Below, piece by piece: positions 24,759 through 32,871 of a stretch of 41,929 bases of DNA. Both the position numbers and the translations under genes were made by a program. Numbering within the stretch: position 1 is the first letter of the stretch; each line of letters starts with the position of its first letter. Origin of the DNA: Candidatus Rokuibacteriota bacterium (GTDB taxonomy: Bacteria > Methylomirabilota > Methylomirabilia > Rokubacteriales > CSP1-6); assembly GCA_003221635.1 (NCBI GenBank), contig QHSR01000077.1, positions 1-41,929 of the forward strand. The letters are read 5' to 3'. The notes under the pieces are model-generated. The model did not search any database, was not told the origin of the DNA, and saw only the letters and a list, made by a program, of their open reading frames with translations.

Positions 24759-25748
24759 TCAGTACAGGTGGCAGGAGACCTGGTGGCCGGAGGCGACCGC
24801 CTTGAGGGCGGGCGCCACCCGCGAGCACTGCTCCATGGCGAACGGGCAGCGCGGATGGAAGTGGCATCCCGACGGAGGATCGATCGGCGACGGCACCTCG
24901 CCGCTGAGAATCATGTCTTCTCGCGGGGCATCAGGGTCGGCCGGCAGCGCCGCCGAGAAGAGCGCCTTCGTGTAGGGGTGGAGCGGGCCCCGATACAACG
25001 ATTCGGTATCGGCGTGCTCCACGATCCGCCCGAGATACATGACGGCCGTGCGATGGGCGATGTACCGCACCGTGGCCAGGTTGTGGGCCACCAGAAGGTA
25101 GCTGAGCTGCTGCCGCACCTGGAGATCCTTGAGGAGGTTCATGATCTGAGCCCGGATCGACACGTCGAGGGCCGAGACCGGCTCGTCGAGGACGATCAGC
25201 TCGGGGTCGGAGGCGAGCGCGCTCGCGAGCGCGATCCGCTGTCGCTGGCCTCCGCTGAACTCGTGCGGGTAGCGGCTGGCCGCGGCCAGCGGCAGGCCGA
25301 CCTGGTGCAGGACCTCCTCGACCCGCTCCAGCTTGCCGGCGCGCGTGACGCGGCGGTTCACGATGAGTGCCTCGGCGATCGTGTCCCGGATCCGGAGCCG
25401 CGGGTTCAGGGAGGACCACGGATCCTGGAACACGGCCTGGACCCGCGTGTGGTACTGGCTGAGGTCCGCGCCCGTGAGCGCGTGGACGTCCCGGCCATCG
25501 AGGAGCACGCGCCCCGCGGTGGGCCGCTCGAGCCGGAGCAGAAGCCGCGAGGTCGTCGTCTTGCCGCAGCCGGACTCGCCGACCAGACCGAGCGTCTCCT
25601 GGCGTCCGATCGTGAAGCTGATTCCGTCGACAGCCTTCACCTGGCCCGTGGTCCGCGCGATGAGCAAGCCGCGAGTGACGGGGAAGTGCTTCGCGAGATT
25701 CTCGACGCGGATCAGCGGCTCGGCGGCGATGGCTCGGCCTTCCAGCAC
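24759..25748 (-). CDS. dppF: Peptide ABC importer ATPase DppF/OppF
   Basis: The 329-residue ATPase starts at GTG 25748 inside the end of the dppD frame. It has Walker A GESGCGKTT, the signature FSGGQRQRIALA, Walker B LIVLDEPVSALD and the switch histidine in LLVAHNLATVRY. The C-terminal oligopeptide-transporter extension carries C-x5-C-x6-C and a last C in VSCHLY, the cysteine set that has been found to hold an iron-sulfur cluster in some Dpp transporters. The AVFQDPWSSLNPR segment is typical of the F subunit. Complete. Confidence 0.93.
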   Translation of the reverse strand: MLEGRAIAAEPLIRVENLAKHFPVTRGLLIARTTGQVKAVDGISFTIGRQETLGLVGESGCGKTTTSRLLLRLERPTAGRVLLDGRDVHALTGADLSQYHTRVQAVFQDPWSSLNPRLRIRDTIAEALIVNRRVTRAGKLERVEEVLHQVGLPLAAASRYPHEFSGGQRQRIALASALASDPELIVLDEPVSALDVSIRAQIMNLLKDLQVRQQLSYLLVAHNLATVRYIAHRTAVMYLGRIVEHADTESLYRGPLHPYTKALFSAALPADPDAPREDMILSGEVPSPIDPPSGCHFHPRCPFAMEQCSRVAPALKAVASGHQVSCHLY

Positions 25749-26673
25749 GCGACGTCGTGCGTCGCGTCGATGGTGAACGTCGGCGGATAGCTCTCGCGGC
25801 AGCGGTCTTCGACGTAGCGACAGCGCGAGGCGAAGCGGCAGCCCCGCGGCAGGCGGTGCAGCGCCGGCGGTTGCCCCTCGGCGGCACCGAGGCCATCAGC
25901 GCCTCCGTGTAGGGATGGCGCGGAGCGCGGAAGAGGGCGCGCGTCGGTCCGCTTTCCACGATCCGTCCCGCGTACATCACCGCGACCCGGTCGCACATCC
26001 GCGCGACGATGCCGAAGTCGTGGGTGATGAAGAGCATCGCGAGCCGGGTCCGCGCCTGGATCTCTTTGAGGAGCGTCAGGTACTGGAGCTGGATCGTCAC
26101 GTCGAGCGCCGTGGTGGGCTCATCGGCGATGAGCACCCGGGGCTCTCCGGCGACGGCGATGGCGCCCACGACCCGCTGCTTCATGCCGCCGCTCATCTGG
26201 TGGGGGTAGGCGCGCATCCGCTGCTCCGGCGCCGCGACCTTCACGCTGCGCAGGGCCTCCTCCGCCCGGTGCGAGAGCGCTCGCGCTCCGTCGCCATGAA
26301 GCATCCTGAGCGCCTCGACGACCTGGTCGCCGATGGTGAACACCGGGTTCAGCGAGGTCTGGGGATCTTGCAGGATCATCGAGATCCGCCGCCCGCGAAC
26401 CTGCCGCATCTCGGCCTCACTCTTTGTCACCAGGTCCTCGCCCTCGAGCAGCACCTGCCCCCGGACGATACGGCCCGCCGGCTCCGGCAGCAGACGAAGC
26501 ACGGCGAGCCCGGTCATCGTCTTGCCGCAACCCGATTCGCCCACGAGCCCCAGCGTCTCGCCCTCGCGAATGGCGAAGCTCAGGCCGTCCACCGCCCGCA
26601 CGACGCCCCAGCGCGTGAAGAGGTACGCGTGGAGGTCTTTGACCTCCAGCACGACCGGCGCCGCGGTATTCAA
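25712..26673 (-). pseudogene. dppD: Peptide ABC importer ATPase DppD/OppD, frameshifted near the C-terminus
   Basis: From ATG 26673 the frame encodes a complete ATPase core: Walker A GESGCGKTM, signature MSGGMKQRVVGAIA, Walker B LIADEPTTALDV and switch LFITHDFGIVARM, as far as HPYTEALMASVPP. The expected ending (GQPPALHRLPRGCRF, four clustered cysteines and DVACWKAEP) is in another frame and stops at 25712. The shift lies at about 25872-25890 and corresponds to one lost base or two gained bases. Without it the protein would have about 320 residues. Unrepaired, the core is fused to a long nonsense tail read out of dppF, so function would be doubtful. Confidence 0.85.
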
Positions 26674-26688
26674 CGCGCGCGTGACTCC

Positions 26689-27594
26689 TCAGACCTGCCT
26701 GAGACGCGGGTCCAGCCAGTCGCGGAGCCAGTCGCCGAACAGGTTGAAGGCGAGCACCACCAGCATGATGGCGGCGCCGGGCACGACTGCGAGCCACCAG
26801 GCGCTTGCGATGTGGCTGCGGCCGTCCGCCACCATCTGCCCCCAGGAGGGCGTCGGCGGCGGAATGCCGGCGCCGAGGAAGGAGAGCGAGGCCTCCACGA
26901 TGATGACGAAGCCGATGTGCAGGGTCAGCAGCACCATGAACGTGTTGAGGACGTTCGGCACGATGTGGATGGCCATGATGCGCAGGTGCGAGCACCCGTG
27001 GACCCGGGCCAGCGCGACGAAGTCGCGAGTCTTCACCGCCAGCACTTCGCCACGGACGACACGGGCGAAGCGGGCCCAGATGAGCACGGTGATGGCGATG
27101 GCGATGGTCTGGAGCCCCTGCCCCAGGCTCACCGCCAGAAGCAGCGCGATGAGGATCGTCGGGAACGTCAGCGTGGCGTCGACGACGCGCATGAGGAAAC
27201 TGTCGACCCGCCCCCCGAGGTAGCCGGACACGATGCCGACCATGAGCCCGACCCCGCCGCCAGCCAGCAGCGCGGCGGCCGCCACGATCAGGCTCACGCG
27301 CGCGCCGAAGATGAGTCGGCTCAGAACGTCCCGCCCGAGGATGTCCGTTCCGAGCAGGTGCTTCGTGCTCCCGCCCTCCTGCCACGCGGGCGGCGTGAGC
27401 TTGTCGGGCAGCGATTGCTCGGTGGGCGAGTGGGGCGCGACGAGCGGCGCCAGCACGGCGACGACGATCAGGACGGCGATGATGAAAAACGAGATCCACG
27501 GCAGTCGCGCCAGGTCCCCGCGCGGTCGCGACGCTACCTCGGCCGCCGGCGAGGGCCCGAAGCCGACATCGATCCGCTCCTCGACCCGCGCCAT
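26689..27594 (-). CDS. dppC: Peptide ABC permease DppC/OppC
   Basis: The 301-residue permease has the extended cytoplasmic N-terminus and first helix of the C-type subunit (PWISFFIIAVLIVVAVLAPL at about 32-51), then GTDILGRDVLSRLIFGARVS (about 83-102), a hallmark of DppC. The ATPase contact loop is ARVHGCSHLRIMAIHIVPNV, followed by EASLSFLGAGIPPPTPSWGQ near residue 240. Six helices are expected. It lies six bases after dppB and 15 before dppD. Complete. Confidence 0.95.
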   Translation of the reverse strand: MARVEERIDVGFGPSPAAEVASRPRGDLARLPWISFFIIAVLIVVAVLAPLVAPHSPTEQSLPDKLTPPAWQEGGSTKHLLGTDILGRDVLSRLIFGARVSLIVAAAALLAGGGVGLMVGIVSGYLGGRVDSFLMRVVDATLTFPTILIALLLAVSLGQGLQTIAIAITVLIWARFARVVRGEVLAVKTRDFVALARVHGCSHLRIMAIHIVPNVLNTFMVLLTLHIGFVIIVEASLSFLGAGIPPPTPSWGQMVADGRSHIASAWWLAVVPGAAIMLVVLAFNLFGDWLRDWLDPRLRQV

Positions 27595-27600
27595 CGCCGG

Positions 27601-28518
27601 CTACGCGTACCGGACCCGGGGGTCCAGGTAGGCGTAGAGAATGTCGACGCCAAGGTTGACCCCGAGCACGATGATCCCCTTCAATAAGATCACCGCCTGG
27701 AGCAGCGGATAGTCCCGAAAGATGACCGCCTCGTACGTGAGCCGTCCGACGCCCGGCCACGCGAACACGGTCTCCGTCACGATCGCGCCGGTGATGAGCA
27801 GCGCAAAATAGACGCCAAACAGCGTGGTGACGGGAATCAGCGCATTCCGCAGGCAGTGCTTCCAGATCACGACGGTCTGGGAGAGCCCCTTGAGCCGGGC
27901 CAGCTTGACGAACTCGCTCCCCATCACCTCGAGGAGGCTCGAGCGAACGAGCCGCATCATCCCGGCCACCAGGAACACGCCGAGGGTGATGGCCGGCAGC
28001 ACGTAGTGGCTCGGCCCGCCCATCCGCGAGGAGGGAAGCACTCCGAGCTTGATGCTGAAGATATAGATGAGAACGATGCCGAGCCAGAACGACGGCGTGG
28101 CGAGGCCCAGGACGGCCACGGCGCCCGAGACTCGGTCGATGATCGTGCCCCGGTAGACCGCCGCCAGCACGCCGAGGGGGATCGCGATGGCGAGCGCTCC
28201 GACCATGGCGAGCGGCAAGAGCCTGAGCGTGTTCGGAAGGCGCTCGAAGAAGAGCTCGGTCGCCGGCCTACGATAGCGAATGGAGTCTCCGAGGTTTCCA
28301 CGCAGGGCCCCGGCGAGAAAGATGTAGAGCTGCTCGTGGACGGGCCGGTCGAGCCCGAGGGCGCGCATGAGATGCGCGCGGTCCTCCTGGGTGGCGTCCT
28401 CGCGCAGGAGGAGATCTGCGGGATTCCCGCTCACACGGGCCAGGCCGAAGATGACCAGGGCGAGGACGAAGAGCAGCAGCACGCTCTGGAGGAAGCGCCG
28501 CAGGATGAACCGCTGCAC
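27601..28518 (-). CDS. dppB: Peptide ABC permease DppB/OppB
   Basis: The 305-residue permease begins with a helix (SVLLLFVLALVIFGLARVSG) followed by a periplasmic domain containing ADLLLREDATQEDRAHLMRA and LGLDRPVHEQLYIFLAGALR, typical of DppB. The contact loop is FVKLARLKGLSQTVVIWKHC and the C-terminal end has FAWPGVGRLTYEAVIFRDYP and LDPRVRYA. It lies 19 bases after the binding-protein gene. Complete, and the strongest evidence together with dppC that this is a peptide-type importer. Confidence 0.95.
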   Translation of the reverse strand: MQRFILRRFLQSVLLLFVLALVIFGLARVSGNPADLLLREDATQEDRAHLMRALGLDRPVHEQLYIFLAGALRGNLGDSIRYRRPATELFFERLPNTLRLLPLAMVGALAIAIPLGVLAAVYRGTIIDRVSGAVAVLGLATPSFWLGIVLIYIFSIKLGVLPSSRMGGPSHYVLPAITLGVFLVAGMMRLVRSSLLEVMGSEFVKLARLKGLSQTVVIWKHCLRNALIPVTTLFGVYFALLITGAIVTETVFAWPGVGRLTYEAVIFRDYPLLQAVILLKGIIVLGVNLGVDILYAYLDPRVRYA

Positions 28519-28537
28519 GGGTCAGGCTCGCTCGATC

Positions 28538-30089
28538 TCAGGGCCAGGGGCGCTGTTCGGGGCGCGGCATCCGCTCGCTCACGTCGCCGAATTCGTGCCG
28601 ACCCGGGATCGGCTTGAAGTACCCGACGCTCTTGGGATTCACGGCCCAGGTTCCCATTCCCTCGATGATCGGAACGGCGATCCAGCTCTTGGCCACCAGC
28701 TCGATCATCCGGTCGGTGGCCGCCGCGCGCTTGGCGTCGTCCCTCTCCGCGACCACGGCCTCGTACGCCTTGTCCCCCTCCTGGCAGAGAGGCGGGCAGT
28801 TCTGGGGATCGCCGAAAATGTGCTGGACGCCCTTCGACACGAAGGCCGTGGCATACCGGGGTATCGGCTCGGGCCGGCCGGCGGTGCGGTACATCGAGGC
28901 CGTCCCGACCAGGCCTTTCTGCTCGCCCCGCCCCATGGGATCGAACGCGCCCCACTCCACCGTCTTCATCTCCGCCTTGACCCCGATCTTCTCCCAGAAG
29001 CCGGCCACCGCCTCGCCGATCTGGACCATGAAGGGAGTGCCGGGAAGCGCCGTGTTCCAAAACGTGAACCGGAGCCCGCCGGCATGCCCGGCATCGGCAA
29101 GAAGCTGCTTGGCCCGCGCCGGATCGTAGCGCAGCGCCGTCCGGGACCAGTCGTCCCAGCGGGCGACGTTCATGTCGCTCGAATACCTGAACGAGGCGAA
29201 CGGCATGGGCCACCGCGCCTCCTTGCCCATGACGTGATCGATGATCTGCTGCCGGTCGATCGCGAGCGACAGCGCCTCGCGCACGCGAACGTCGTTGAGC
29301 GGGGACGCCTTGGCTTCCGGCCGGTACAGCCCCCAGAATTGTCGCGATCGCGGCCTCCCCGGTCCGGACCATGGCCAGACGGGTACTCTGCTCGGGCACG
29401 AGGAGGAGCGTCAGCCGCTTGAACTGCGGCGTGCCCCGCCAGTGTGGGTACGTGACGGCCTCGTACTCGATCTTGTCTCCCGGGATGCTCTGGACGAACT
29501 TCCAGGGGCCGCTGCCGATCGGCTTGTCGCGGAACCCCTTGGCGCCCACCGTCTCGATGTACTTCTTCGGCATGACCGAGCCTTCCATGAAGACCGCCCG
29601 GGAGAGGCTCGCCGCGAACTGCGGGATGACCCCCTTGGTATAGACCCGGACGGTGAGGTCGTCCACGACCTCGATCCGGTCGACCGCCCGCCTGAGCGCG
29701 GCGGCGCCGGAGGAGATCGACTCGGGCGACATGACCCGCTCGAGGCTGAACTTCACGTCGTGTGCGGTGACCGGGTCGCCGTTGTGAAAGCGCTGGCCCT
29801 TCCGGAGGTAGAAGGTCCAGCTCTTGCCGTCCGCCGCGAGCTCCCAGCGCTCGGCGACCCCGGGGCCGATCCCACCCTTCTCGAGGTCGAAGCCGACCAG
29901 CGAGTCCCAGATCGGCGCGTGGTAGTGCGCGTGTGGCGCGCGCGTGTCCATGATCGGATCCATGACCTGAGCGCCCAGCGTGTCGAGCGCGATGACCAGC
30001 GTGTCCTTGTCGGGGGCACCCGAGGCGGGGGGGACGCCCGCGACCAGGAAGCCGCTCACCACCAGGGTTACCAGGATCCGTGTATGCAT
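28538..30089 (-). pseudogene. Solute-binding protein family 5 (DppA-like), broken by an internal indel
   Basis: The ATG at 30089 follows an AAAGGAGAG site. A signal peptide (to about PPASGAP) and the N-terminal lobe are normal, with HYHAPIWDSLVGFD, GVAERWELAADGKSWTFYLR and FHNGDPVTAHDVKFSLERVM. After GEAAIATI (near 29340) the frame fails. The next recognisable piece, FWGLYRPEAKASPLNDVRVR then EALSLAIDRQQI, is in another frame and continues to the stop at 28538. In relatives a stretch that I recall as about 20 residues separates these two pieces, so more than one base seems to be missing. The dipeptide/oligopeptide or nickel-type ligand cannot be told. It heads the dpp operon. Confidence 0.83.
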
Positions 30090-30290
30090 GCTCTCTCCTT
30101 TGCGGGGTGCCGCGCGACCGGCCGTCGAGCCGGTCCGGGCATTCTTCACAGCGCACCGTCCCGGTGTCAAGCCCCGGACGTGGCGCCTCGCCGCAGCCCG
30201 CCAGCGAGCCACGCGGCGAATGTGCGCGCCTGCCCGGCCTTGACGGCGCCGACCGCGCCGGGCGAGTATCGACGCGAGGAGGCGGACGTC

Positions 30291-31337
30291 ATGCACTTCG
30301 GGATCTTCGTCGAGGAGATGCGGTACGGGGCGAACCAGGTCTCGGCGTTCCGGGACGCGTTCGAGCTGGCTCAGCACGCCGAGGCCTGGGGCCTCGACTG
30401 CGTCTGGCTCGGTGAGATCCACTTCGCTCCAATGCGCTCGGTGATCTCGGCGTCACTCCAGGTCGCCAGCGCGATCGCGACCCGCACCCGGCGCCTTCGA
30501 GTGGGGACGGCCGTGACCGTGCTTCCATTGAATCATCCCCTGCGCATCGCCGAGGAGGTCGCGACGCTCGATCACATCAGCGAGGGCCGCCTGGAGTTCG
30601 GGATCGGCCGCAGCGGCGTCGCCCGCTCGTACGACATCTACGGTATCGCCTACGGCGAGAGTCAGGCGCGGTTTCGCGAGGCGCTCGAGATCATCCGGCA
30701 GGCCTGGAAGGGCGAGCCGTTCAGCTACGACGGCGAGTTCTATCGGTTTCAGGGCGCGACCGTCGCGCCGCGGCCGTATCAGGTCCCGCATCCGCCGATC
30801 AGAATGGCCGCCAACACCGAAGAGACGTTCCCGGCGGTCGGCAAGATGGGACTGTCTGTCTTCGTCGGCTTGCGCGCCGCCGAGGTCTCCGATCTACAGT
30901 CGCACCTGGCGCTCTACCGGCGAGCCTGGCGCGAGGCGGGCCACCTTGGCGATCCCAGCGTCTATCTGCGAGTCCCGGTTTATGTCTCGACGACCGAGCA
31001 GGGCGCGGTCGAGGAGCCTCGCGAGAGCCTCATGCACTTCTTCGGTCGGCAGACCGAGCTGGCGCGGGCGGTAGTCGGCCGCGCCGGCGCCGGACCCGCC
31101 GACCGCCGGCGCGCGCTGGCCGAGCGCATGGCGAACCTCTCCTACGAGGACGTCCTCGCGAAGAAGGTGGCGTTCGGCACCCCGGCCGGCGTGATCGATC
31201 GTCTGACCCGGCTCCGGGAAGAGCTGGGGCTGGACGGGATCGTCGCCGAGCTCAATCCCGGCGGGCGCATTCCCCTGGAGCTCGAGACGCGAAGCCTGCG
31301 GCTCCTTACGCACGAGGTGATGCCCGCGTTCAAGTGA
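30291..31337 (+). CDS. LLM-class flavin-dependent oxidoreductase
   Basis: The 348-residue protein is a luciferase-like monooxygenase with a TIM-barrel fold. It begins MHFGIFVEEMRYG and has GLDCVWLGEIHF (about 34-45), RTRRLRVGTAVTVLPLNHP (about 64-82), EEVATLDHISEGRLEFGIGR (about 87-106) and the substrate-side motif RFREALEIIRQAWKGEPFSY. It uses FMNH2 or F420H2; which of these cannot be told. GAGGAGG lies just upstream of the ATG. About 200 bases separate it from the divergent peptide-binding-protein gene, enough for two promoters. Its C-terminus is normal, and the sequence just after it begins the degraded region. Confidence 0.9.
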   Translation: MHFGIFVEEMRYGANQVSAFRDAFELAQHAEAWGLDCVWLGEIHFAPMRSVISASLQVASAIATRTRRLRVGTAVTVLPLNHPLRIAEEVATLDHISEGRLEFGIGRSGVARSYDIYGIAYGESQARFREALEIIRQAWKGEPFSYDGEFYRFQGATVAPRPYQVPHPPIRMAANTEETFPAVGKMGLSVFVGLRAAEVSDLQSHLALYRRAWREAGHLGDPSVYLRVPVYVSTTEQGAVEEPRESLMHFFGRQTELARAVVGRAGAGPADRRRALAERMANLSYEDVLAKKVAFGTPAGVIDRLTRLREELGLDGIVAELNPGGRIPLELETRSLRLLTHEVMPAFK

Positions 31338-31380
31338 GCCACCCGGCGCCGGGCGGCTGACGTGTCCGAAACGACGAGGG

Positions 31381-31660
31381 GGCACCAACATCGCCGTCGG
31401 GGGCACGCTGTTCGACGTCCTCCGCCACGACGTGCGTCACAACAAGCTGCCGAAGGTTTCCTGGATCGTCTCGCCGGAAGCGTGTTCGGAACACGGGAAC
31501 TGGCCGGCAAACTATGGCGCCTGGTACATCTCACAGGTGCTCGATGCCCTGACGTCCAACCCGCAACTGTGGAGCAAGACGGCCCTGCTCATTACCTACG
31601 ACGAGAACGACGGCTTCGTCGATCATCTCGTCCCGCCGACCCCGCCCCGGCGTGCACCCT
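31381..31660 (+). pseudogene. Phospholipase C / acid phosphatase-type phosphoesterase fragment
   Basis: An open stretch encodes TLFDVLRHDV, NKLPKVSWIVSPEACSEHGN, YISQVLDALTSNP and LLITYDENDGFVDHLVPPTP. These are the central and C-terminal catalytic landmarks of the PF04185 phosphoesterase family (bacterial phospholipase C). The N-terminal half with the start codon is absent, and after PPTPP the similarity ends abruptly. It is a remnant of an originally exported enzyme of over 400 residues, now about 90 codons, directly abutting the LLM gene. Confidence 0.8.
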
Positions 31661-31776
31661 CCTCGACCAGGGGTCTTCGCTCCGCGCGACGGCCAGGGCC
31701 CTAACCGTCAAAGTGAGTAGTGCTTTGAGCGAGCGCCCGTTGACCACACGGAAACGGCCCCGGGTTCCCACCGAGG

Positions 31777-31859
31777 AAGCGTCGAAATCCTGCGACGCGT
31801 CCGGCTCGCTGGCTATCGCGGCGGCAAGAGCGTGCTCTACAAACTCGTGAGGCGGCTGA
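31777..31859 (+). pseudogene. IstA-like transposase remnant
   Basis: The reading frame gives VEILRRVRLAGYRGGKS followed by VLYKLVRRLR, which closely resembles the segment ahead of the catalytic domain in IS21-family IstA transposases. Nothing of the DDE domain or of IstB is present. At about 31859 it is joined directly to an unrelated ABC-protein fragment in another frame. Identification rests on about 27 residues. Confidence 0.5.
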
Positions 31860-31860
31860 G

Positions 31861-31920
31861 GACGAGCTGGGCTACGTGGAGGGTCAAAACATCTCCATCG
31901 AATTCCGAAACGCAGACGGG
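31861..31920 (+). pseudogene. ABC substrate-binding protein fragment (PF04392 type)
   Basis: The frame reads DELGYVEGQNISIEFRNADG, which is the near-N-terminal signature of the family of ABC substrate-binding proteins that usually show LGYVEGQN. Only about 20 residues are recognisable; both ends are lost. It directly follows the IstA-like remnant, which suggests a recombination junction. Confidence 0.5.
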
Positions 31921-32079
31921 AGAATCCTCCGGGACGGAGGCATCGTAGAGTCGCGTCCCTACTGTCTCGGAATCGATCGGAGTCAGCGGGTCAGAAACAA
32001 ATATTTACGGGCACCCCAATGGCGGCGTATTGCGGAGGCCGCAGCGTGGGTTCCCCATGTTCTCAAATTGGTCCGTCGA

Positions 32080-32306
32080 CTACTCCACTCGGCACAGCGC
32101 CCCACAGGACGTGCATATGAATTGCGACTCCGTACGACGCCCACACCATCGTTCCCCAATTACCAAAAGTGTTTCGCCTTCCGCGCGGTTGAATGCGTTG
32201 GGCCTGATTCCATCAAAAACCGTCTTCGACAAGCGGGACAACGGAGCGTGAACGCGAAGCCGAGATAGATAGCCATGGCGACTACAAATGTTGCTAACAC
32301 GATCAC
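32080..32306 (-). pseudogene. Small zinc-ribbon membrane protein, frameshifted
   Basis: A GTG start at 32306, eight bases after a GGGAG site, begins a short protein with one membrane helix (IVLATFVVAMAIYLGFAF), then CPACRRRFLMES and GPTHSTARKAKHFW before a stop near 32160. Continuing in a second frame gives SQFICTSCGALCRVE, stopping at 32080. The two CxxC pairs (CPAC and CTSC) would form one zinc ribbon in a protein of about 75 residues. The reconstruction is mine and the family is not named; the frame changes at about 32155-32165. Confidence 0.4.
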
Positions 32307-32481
32307 GTATACAACTCCCAGAGACTCAAACTGAAGATCGCGAGGGGCAGCGCGATCAAGCCTACGACAAGGAGGACCCTCACGACAATCGCGAGCCAGC
32401 ACGCCGCAAGTACGCCCCGCGTGATCCGGAACTGGAAGCGGTTTGCCGACAGCGGGCGCGCCGACGGCGGTGCAGGCTAGT

Positions 32482-32538
32482 GAGGACGTGGTGCCGGCCA
32501 GCCAGTTGCGCGAGGCCTACGCCAAGATCCGGGAGCTC
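32482..32538 (+). pseudogene. IS3-family OrfA transposase remnant
   Basis: The frame gives EDVVPASQLREAYAKIREL, the segment that in IS3-type OrfA proteins leads into the leucine zipper and the LGRKTLENE motif. Similarity ends right after REL. The helix-turn-helix part and OrfB are missing. Only 19 residues support it. Confidence 0.45.
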
Positions 32539-32871
32539 TCTGTCGGCTTCCCGACCATGCCCCTAGGAGTGACTTTCGGCCCGTAACCTCGACCGGCCCG
32601 CTCGCGACCAACGGGCTCTACGGCGGATCCACCACCTCCGACTTGTCAATCTCTTGCCGGCGCTGAAGGTCTCCTTCGGCCGGAACGGGTCACGCCACGC
32701 CGTCGGTCCATAGCGGGGTCAGCTCGGAGGTGACACCTCCCTGGACCGCCTCGTCCGAACGATCCGCCGCTCAGCGATTCAGACAGACTGCCTTTCCACG
32801 GACAGCGCCTGCGGGACCCTTCCAATAATAAGGACCGCACGAGGTAGGCTAGAGGTGATGGGCGCGATCGG
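32539..32871. other. Non-coding stretch before the symporter gene
   Basis: No gene or recognisable remnant was found on either strand between the IS3 remnant and the symporter. The segment next to 32872 must contain the symporter promoter, but no clear -35/-10 pair or operator stands out. Confidence 0.5.

Noticed and set aside
24931-26673. Reading the 580-codon dppD frame as a natural ATPase with a long C-terminal domain
   Set aside because: The tail past SVPP is Arg-rich nonsense lying antiphase to dppF; the true C-terminus is found in another frame.
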